DNA of 10,424 bases from Oscillospiraceae bacterium (lineage in GTDB: Bacteria > Bacillota > Clostridia > Oscillospirales > Ruminococcaceae): contig JAEDMD010000055.1 in assembly GCA_016303195.1 (NCBI GenBank), forward strand, positions 1 through 10,424, read 5' to 3'. Made by a program: the position numbers and the translations under genes. Shown piece by piece: positions 6,627-10,424 of this stretch. The notes under the pieces were generated by a model. It worked only from the letters and a program-made list of their open reading frames with translations. It ran no database searches and had not been told where the DNA came from. The number at the start of each line of letters is the position of its first letter. The stretch's first letter is position 1.

Positions 6627-6638
6627 TTTTTTTGTCAA
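6610..6638 (-). promoter_or_regulatory. Promoter of the toxin message
   Basis: On the minus strand TTGACA (6633-6638) and TATAAT (6610-6615) with a 17-base spacer, perfect consensus in both boxes. Predicted start near 6603. It faces the antisense promoter about 275 bases away. Confidence 0.88.
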
Positions 6639-6665
6639 TTCAGGATATTTCTGATAAAATGCAAA

Positions 6666-6760
6666 GCAATTTTGGAGATTATGGATATCAATTTGTAGGG
6701 GCGGCCATTGGCCGTCCTTATGATAATGCAGTATGCCTTACATCCGGCATATTATTCTGA
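6666..6760 (+). repeat. REP unit with conserved flanks; right copy of the 53-base direct repeat
   Basis: 6666-6718 repeats 6238-6290. It is followed by TTATGATAATGCAG and then CGGCATATTATTCTGA, flanks also seen around 6159-6236, but here the inner minus-oriented REP unit is absent. The REP unit proper is 6695-6718. Confidence 0.8.
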
Positions 6761-6763
6761 TAC

Positions 6764-6793
6764 AAGAAAAGGGCACACAAAGCAGTGTGCCCC
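6764..6793 (-). terminator. Terminator of the thrS operon
   Basis: On the minus strand GGGCACAC and GTGTGCCC form a perfect 8-base stem (6785-6792 with 6771-6778), followed by TTTTCTT. It lies 25 bases past the thrS stop. Confidence 0.9.
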
Positions 6794-6817
6794 TTGCATT
6801 AGCTATTGACAATTTTA

Positions 6818-8758
6818 TCAAAGTGTGTCAATGATATCCAGTGAGTGTTCCTCATTCATAGTTCTGCACATCTCGATGAACTTATCCAGCGGAACATTCT
6901 TGAGCTGTTTGTTGCCTCTGATATTGATGGAAACCTGCTCGTTCTCTGCTTCGCTGTCACCGATGATAACAACATACGGATCTTTATAATCCTTGAATCT
7001 TCTGATCTTGTTCTTCATGTTGTCATCTGTGTAGTCAGCTTCAACTCTGATATGATTCTTTTTCAGAAGATCAGCTACCTTCTTTGCGTACTCGTTATGA
7101 TCTGTTCTGATCGGAACGATACCTACCTGCATTGGTGAGAGCCAGAACGGGAATGCACCTGCGAAATTCTCTGTGATGATACCGATGAATCTCTCGAATG
7201 AACCGAATATTGCTCTGTGTATCATTACAGGCTGTTTCTCTGAACCGTCGGAAGCGATGTACTTCATCTTGAAGTTGAGCGGAAGCTGGAAGTCAAGCTG
7301 GATAGTTCCCATCTGCCACTCACGGCCGATAGCATCCTTCATCTTCAGGTCGATCTTCGGGCCGTAGAATGCGCCGTCGCCTTCGTTCAGCTCATATCCG
7401 TCAGGGCCGTACTTTTCTTCAAGGATAGCCTTCAGATCAGCCTCAGCCTTGTTCCATACATTGATGTCGCCCATGTAATCATCAGGACGAGTCGAAAGCT
7501 CTGCCTTGTATTCAAGTCCGAATGTGTTGTATATCTCAGTTGCGATATCCATGATATCGTTGATCTCGGATGCGATCTGCTCCTCAGTCACAAGGATGTG
7601 TGCATCGTCCTGTCTGAACTGCTGTACACGGAAAAGACCGTTCAGCTCGCCTGACTTCTCCTTACGGTGGATAACGTCTACCTGATTGAATTTAAGCGGA
7701 AGCTCCTTGTATGAACGCTGTCTGTTCATGTATACCTTGATAGCGTTAGGGCAGTTCATCGGCTTAGCACAGTATACTTCGTTTTCTTCCTCGGATGGGA
7801 TAACGAACATACCGTCCTGATAATGATCCCAGTGGCCTGATGTTACCCAGAGTTCCTTCTTTGAAAGAACAGGGCCTGATATCTCAGTGTAGCCGTGATC
7901 TTCGTGAACGCCTCTCCAGTATTCCAGAAGTGCGTTGAACAGCTTCCAGCCTCTTGGGAGCCAGTACGGCATACCCGGTGCAGTGTGGTCGAACATAAAC
8001 AGGCTCAGTTCCTTGCCCAGCTTCTTGTGGTCACGGAGCTTTGCTTCCTCGATCATTTTGAGGTATTCGTCAAGCTGTGCAGCCTTCGGGAATGCGATAG
8101 CGTATACACGTGAGAGCATCTTGTTCTTCTCGTTGCCTCTCCAGTATGCACCTGTACATGAAAGGAGCTTGAATGCCTTAACAGGAGCAGTTGTCATAAG
8201 GTGAGGGCCTGCACAAAGGTCAGTGAATTCGCCCTGCTTGTAGAATGAGATAGGCTCGCCCTTGTCAGCGTGTTCCTCGCAAAGCTCTACCTTGTAAGGC
8301 TCGTCCATTTCCTTCAGCTTAGCGATAGCGTCAGCAGGTGAAAGCTCAAACTGTTCAAGCTCAAGACCTTCCTTGACGATCTTCTTCATCTCAGCTTCGA
8401 TCTTTTCAAGTTCTTCGGGTGTGAATGGCTTTTCAAGGTCGAAATCGTAATAGAAGCCGTTTTCAATAGCAGGGCCGATAGCCAGCTTTGTGTTAGGATA
8501 AAGTCTCTTTACTGCCTGTGCAAGGATGTGTGAAGCAGTATGCCAGAATGTCTTCTTGCCGTCGATGGAATCGAATGTGCATACCTCAAACTGACAATCG
8601 CTGTCGATAACTGTGCGGAGATCCTTGACCTCGCCGTTTACCTTTACACAGCAGGCAGACTTGAAAAGTCCCATGCCGATGCCCTTTACGATCTCTGATG
8701 CAGGCTGTGCAGCCTCGATCTCTCTGACGCTGTTGTCAGGAAGTGTTAATTTTATCAT
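6818..8758 (-). CDS. thrS: Threonine--tRNA ligase
   Basis: Class II synthetase, 646 residues, full length. It charges tRNA-Thr with threonine in the cytoplasm and clears mischarged serine. A TGS domain spans about 1-62. The editing domain has His73 and His77 (HTASH) and Cys182/His186 (CAGPH), at the same numbers as in E. coli. The catalytic core has the zinc ligands Cys336 (MNCPN), His387 (DDAH) and His514 (MIHRA), motif 2 around FRVQQFRQDDAH (376-387), and motif 3 GSFERFIGI (519-527). The anticodon-binding domain runs from about 543. Start chosen at 8758 with GGAG eight bases upstream; an in-frame ATG at 8785 would lie inside the preceding gene. It is last in a T-box operon. There is no room for its own leader, so it depends on read-through from 10271. 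Confidence 0.98.
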   Translation of the reverse strand: MIKLTLPDNSVREIEAAQPASEIVKGIGMGLFKSACCVKVNGEVKDLRTVIDSDCQFEVCTFDSIDGKKTFWHTASHILAQAVKRLYPNTKLAIGPAIENGFYYDFDLEKPFTPEELEKIEAEMKKIVKEGLELEQFELSPADAIAKLKEMDEPYKVELCEEHADKGEPISFYKQGEFTDLCAGPHLMTTAPVKAFKLLSCTGAYWRGNEKNKMLSRVYAIAFPKAAQLDEYLKMIEEAKLRDHKKLGKELSLFMFDHTAPGMPYWLPRGWKLFNALLEYWRGVHEDHGYTEISGPVLSKKELWVTSGHWDHYQDGMFVIPSEEENEVYCAKPMNCPNAIKVYMNRQRSYKELPLKFNQVDVIHRKEKSGELNGLFRVQQFRQDDAHILVTEEQIASEINDIMDIATEIYNTFGLEYKAELSTRPDDYMGDINVWNKAEADLKAILEEKYGPDGYELNEGDGAFYGPKIDLKMKDAIGREWQMGTIQLDFQLPLNFKMKYIASDGSEKQPVMIHRAIFGSFERFIGIITENFAGAFPFWLSPMQVGIVPIRTDHNEYAKKVADLLKKNHIRVEADYTDDNMKNKIRRFKDYKDPYVVIIGDSEAENEQVSINIRGNKQLKNVPLDKFIEMCRTMNEEHSLDIIDTL

Positions 8759-8774
8759 GGTTATTTCTCCTTTT

Positions 8775-9284
8775 TTAATTTTCATTTATGAATAATTCAT
8801 CGTTTTCCCAATTTGTGGGATTGGATTCGATGTATTGCCAATAAATTTTATATTCCTCATTATTTCTTATGATTCGATCATAGAAACTTTTCTGCCAAAC
8901 TCTGAATCCTGATTTTTTACTTACCGCCCCTTTAAATTTGTTTATAATCCGTCCGATCGTAGGGGCCGCCTTTGGCGGTCCTCCCTCAACATATGAATTT
9001 ATAACAATAATTAAATGAATGTGGTTTGGCATAATAACAAATTTTGGAATAAATACGACATCAGGATATATTGATGGAATTTTTTTTAATTCGTCTTTGA
9101 CGATCTGACCAAATTCAGTCAATAATATTTTCTCATGAGGACCGCCAAAGGCGGCCCCTAAACGGTAGGTATCGTAATTTTTCCAGAATAAATATTTACG
9201 ATTATGTGTGCATATGGTCACAAAATACGCCCCGTTCTGCGAATAATCATAATTTTTCAGGCGGATGTCTTTACGGGTGGGCAT
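8775..9284 (-). CDS. REP-associated tyrosine transposase (RAYT, Y1/HUH family)
   Basis: 169 residues. Single-strand DNA nuclease related to the IS200/IS605 TnpA; RAYTs recognise and cleave REP hairpins. The N-terminal RLKNYDYSQNGAYFVTICTH block is typical. The HUH motif is His88-Ile-His90 in MPNHIHLIIVI. The nucleophile is probably a tyrosine in SFYDRIIRNNEEY (Tyr135 or Tyr145), followed by the conserved YIESNP. Two segments are REP DNA read as protein: residues 42-50 (LGAAFGGPH) and 101-109 (GGPPKAAPT). Both catalytic regions remain open, so it may be active. The ATG is one base after the upstream stop codon with no clear ribosome site, pointing to translational coupling. It sits between orfB and thrS and would be transcribed under the threonine T-box. 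Confidence 0.92.
   Translation of the reverse strand: MPTRKDIRLKNYDYSQNGAYFVTICTHNRKYLFWKNYDTYRLGAAFGGPHEKILLTEFGQIVKDELKKIPSIYPDVVFIPKFVIMPNHIHLIIVINSYVEGGPPKAAPTIGRIINKFKGAVSKKSGFRVWQKSFYDRIIRNNEEYKIYWQYIESNPTNWENDELFINEN
8959..8984 (+). repeat. REP unit inside the RAYT reading frame (1)
   Basis: GTAGGGGCCGCCTTTGGCGG followed by TCCTCC, the family consensus in full. It is read through on the minus strand as GGPPKAAPT, just after the HUH strand. It keeps the frame. Confidence 0.9.
9137..9160 (-). repeat. REP unit inside the RAYT reading frame (2)
   Basis: Opposite orientation to the unit at 8959; on the minus strand TAGGGGCCGCCTTTGGCGG followed by TCCTC. It encodes LGAAFGGPH in the coding strand. 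It also keeps the frame and falls before the KILLTEFG helix, a likely surface loop. Confidence 0.9.
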
Positions 9285-9285
9285 A

Positions 9286-9666
9286 TCAGCCGACCCAATC
9301 GATTATCTCGAACATATCCGCAAAAAGTTCGACGCTTATGAAGTCCTTCATATAGCCGTCGTTGGTTCCTGTTTCAAAGCAGACGATTATATCGCCATCG
9401 TCAAAATCGACATAGACGTTACGCAGTTCCAGCACCTTTGTGAGAGCCTCAGGGTCGCCTCCCTCATAGAAGCCATCGTCGATTACCTGTTCAGCTATCT
9501 GCTGACGGCTCCCATCGACTTTAGCCAGCTTCTGAGCGATGGCAGAGAGGTTCTTCATTATCTCCTCCTCGCTGTCCACATAAAAGCGGACGGTCTGTGG
9601 GGTATCCCAGAGCTTATATGGAAGTTCATAGGCTTCTTCCTGCTCGTTGTATTTTATATTGCTCAT
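9286..9666 (-). CDS. Small acidic protein of unknown function (orfB)
   Basis: 126 residues, no signal peptide or membrane helix, strongly acidic. The N-terminal half has a strand segment (TVRFYVDSEEEI) and a helix (IMKNLSAIAQKLAKV). The C-terminal half ends in two likely strands (NVYVDFDDGDIIVCFETG) and FADMFEIIDWVG. This layout reminds me of small immunity-like DUF families (DUF2262/DUF6985 type), but I cannot assign it. ATG at 9666 is chosen because AAGGTG lies upstream and the longer ORF to 9804 overlaps orfA. It follows orfA by 40 bases and precedes the RAYT by one base, all in the T-box operon. Confidence 0.8.
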   Translation of the reverse strand: MSNIKYNEQEEAYELPYKLWDTPQTVRFYVDSEEEIMKNLSAIAQKLAKVDGSRQQIAEQVIDDGFYEGGDPEALTKVLELRNVYVDFDDGDIIVCFETGTNDGYMKDFISVELFADMFEIIDWVG

Positions 9667-9706
9667 AGTTATCACCTTCTTTGCTGTGGTGTAATGGATG
9701 TATTTA

Positions 9707-10021
9707 TCAGCAGATATTATCTTCCTCATCAAATATCTGAGCATCGAGAGCTTCTGCAAGAGGTCTGAGTACATCAGGAGCATCATCTCTGCGGCAATCC
9801 ACACTTATAAAACCTTTTTTCTTATATTTAAGAGGAATGCGTATTTCTTCCGAAACATTCCAGAATATCTGACTGCCCGAAAATGCGGTCATTGTCATGC
9901 CTGTTACGGGATTTTTAATTTCCATAGGTTTTCCTTGCTCTTTTGTTACAGCCTTGACTGACAGAAGTTCTTCTTCTGTTATTGAACTATTACTGCGTTT
10001 AATATATAACGTAAAAGCCAT
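9707..10021 (-). CDS. Small conserved-looking protein of unknown function (orfA)
   Basis: 104 residues starting MAFTLYIKRSNSSITEEEL, with a GGAGG five bases before the ATG at 10021. It contains a GSQIFWNV turn, a GFISVDCRRDD strand and a helix PLAEALDAQIFDEED. I recall similar small proteins of about 100 residues (starting M-S/A-x-x-L-x-I-x-R and ending A.xLgAxvxgdege.Y) without assigned function, sometimes near polymorphic-toxin immunity genes; this is memory only. No catalytic motif, signal peptide or membrane helix. It is the first gene after the T-box, so it should be induced together with thrS. A start at 10054 is rejected because it would lie in the T-box terminator. Confidence 0.8.
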   Translation of the reverse strand: MAFTLYIKRSNSSITEEELLSVKAVTKEQGKPMEIKNPVTGMTMTAFSGSQIFWNVSEEIRIPLKYKKKGFISVDCRRDDAPDVLRPLAEALDAQIFDEEDNIC

Positions 10022-10034
10022 ATTTACCTCCATT

Positions 10035-10271
10035 AAAACAGAAAAGTCCCTCACACCCGTAAAGGCATAAGGGACGATGTATTACCGTGGTTCCACCCTG
10101 ATTCACACGGACATATATCCGTATCTCAAGCGCTCTGTAACGGGAGCATCCGTCGCTTATTAGGCGCACTCAGAGGCGGTGTGCTGTACATCCGTTGCCA
10201 TGCAGTCTCGCACCGTCCGACTGCTCTCTGAAATGGCTCAGGAAAGCCTTCCTCGTCATAGCTTTGAAGTA
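10035..10271 (-). promoter_or_regulatory. T-box riboswitch, threonine type (specifier ACC)
   Basis: A leader RNA that binds uncharged tRNA and lets transcription proceed when the amino acid is short. Stem I carries CAGAGAG at its 5' base and GGTGCGAG near its tip. The 3' side reads ACC-G-CCTCTGAG, placing the specifier ACC (Thr) at 10178-10180; CTCTG pairs back with CAGAG. The T-box itself, AGGGTGGAACCACGG, is at 10085-10099. Its UGGA predicts a U discriminator base on the tRNA. The competing terminator is GTCCCT (10070-10075) with AGGGAC (10046-10051), followed by TTTTCTGTTTT. ACC agrees with thrS at the end of the operon, about 1.3 kb away. Confidence 0.95.
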
Positions 10272-10278
10272 TAGTCTT

Positions 10279-10307
10279 ATCTTATCACATATTTCTGTAT
10301 TTGTCAA
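10279..10307 (-). promoter_or_regulatory. Sigma-A promoter of the T-box/thrS operon
   Basis: On the minus strand TTGACA (10302-10307) and TAAGAT (10279-10284) with a 17-base spacer. Predicted start near 10271, matching the beginning of the T-box structure. Confidence 0.85.
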
Positions 10308-10365
10308 GTATCGGCGTTTATGTTCACGGAAACAGCATTTACTTTTTTGCGTTAAATCATAGATA

Positions 10366-10404
10366 TTGAGAAACGTCCGTAAAGCATCGCTTTGCTTGCT
10401 TTAC
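10366..10404. repeat. Dispersed repeat, right copy, with a hairpin
   Basis: 10366-10391 is the inverted copy of 725-750 (25 of 26 bases). It overlaps a hairpin GTAAAGCA (10379-10386) / TGCTTTAC (10397-10404). The left copy lacks the second arm. The last 20 bases of the window show no further feature. Confidence 0.6.
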
Positions 10405-10424
10405 TGCTTTGTCAGGGGGACTCT

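Noticed and set aside
6540..6638. Upstream extension of the toxin ORF to 61 residues
   Set aside because: Its start lies in the -35 box of the promoter, so the transcript cannot contain it; GGGGGAG precedes the internal ATG at 6539.
781..6760. CRISPR array from repeated 24-26 base units
   Set aside because: Units are irregularly spaced, in both orientations, have conserved spacers and no cas genes nearby; they are REP/BIME repeats.
9265..9961. Plus-strand ORFs of 167 and 87 residues
   Set aside because: Antisense shadows of orfB and orfA, with no ribosome site; the minus-strand genes have ribosome sites and the T-box promoter.

Overview
The window looks like the chromosome of a low-to-moderate GC Gram-positive anaerobe, most likely a Ruminococcus-type Clostridia. 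This rests on strong AGGAGG ribosome sites, consensus sigma-A promoters (TTGACA/TATAAT), a T-box leader, an Lsa-like ABC-F gene and dense REP-like repeats. The genus is an inference; no search was possible.

Layout, left to right. Bases 1-632 (-) hold the 5' part of an exodeoxyribonuclease III gene, cut by the window edge, with its own promoter overlapping a perfect palindrome. Bases 781-929 are a REP-type repeat cluster. Bases 958-2763 (+) are an Lsa-like ABC-F ribosome-protection gene behind a 250-base leader that has the parts of an antibiotic-sensing attenuator: a three-codon leader peptide, mutually exclusive hairpins and two U-tailed terminators. Bases 2771-2950 are a second REP cluster. 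Bases 3069-5933 (-) are a two-gene ECF sigma factor / membrane anti-sigma operon ending in a terminator. Bases 6045-6290 are a third REP cluster.

Bases 6330-6638 look like an unannotated type I toxin-antitoxin locus. Two consensus promoters face each other. The minus-strand one drives a 28-residue hydrophobic, lysine-tailed peptide; the plus-strand one drives a roughly 105-base RNA antisense to the 3' end of the toxin message. The module sits between two near-identical 53-base direct repeats.

Bases 6764-10307 (-) form one T-box operon: promoter, threonine-type T-box (specifier ACC), two small genes of unknown function, a REP-associated tyrosine transposase (RAYT) and thrS, ending in a terminator. 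The RAYT starts one base after the preceding stop codon and ends 16 bases before the thrS start. It also carries two copies of the local REP repeat inside its own reading frame, encoding GGPPKAAPT and GAAFGGP. The RAYT is the obvious candidate to have spread the dozen or so REP units seen across the window.
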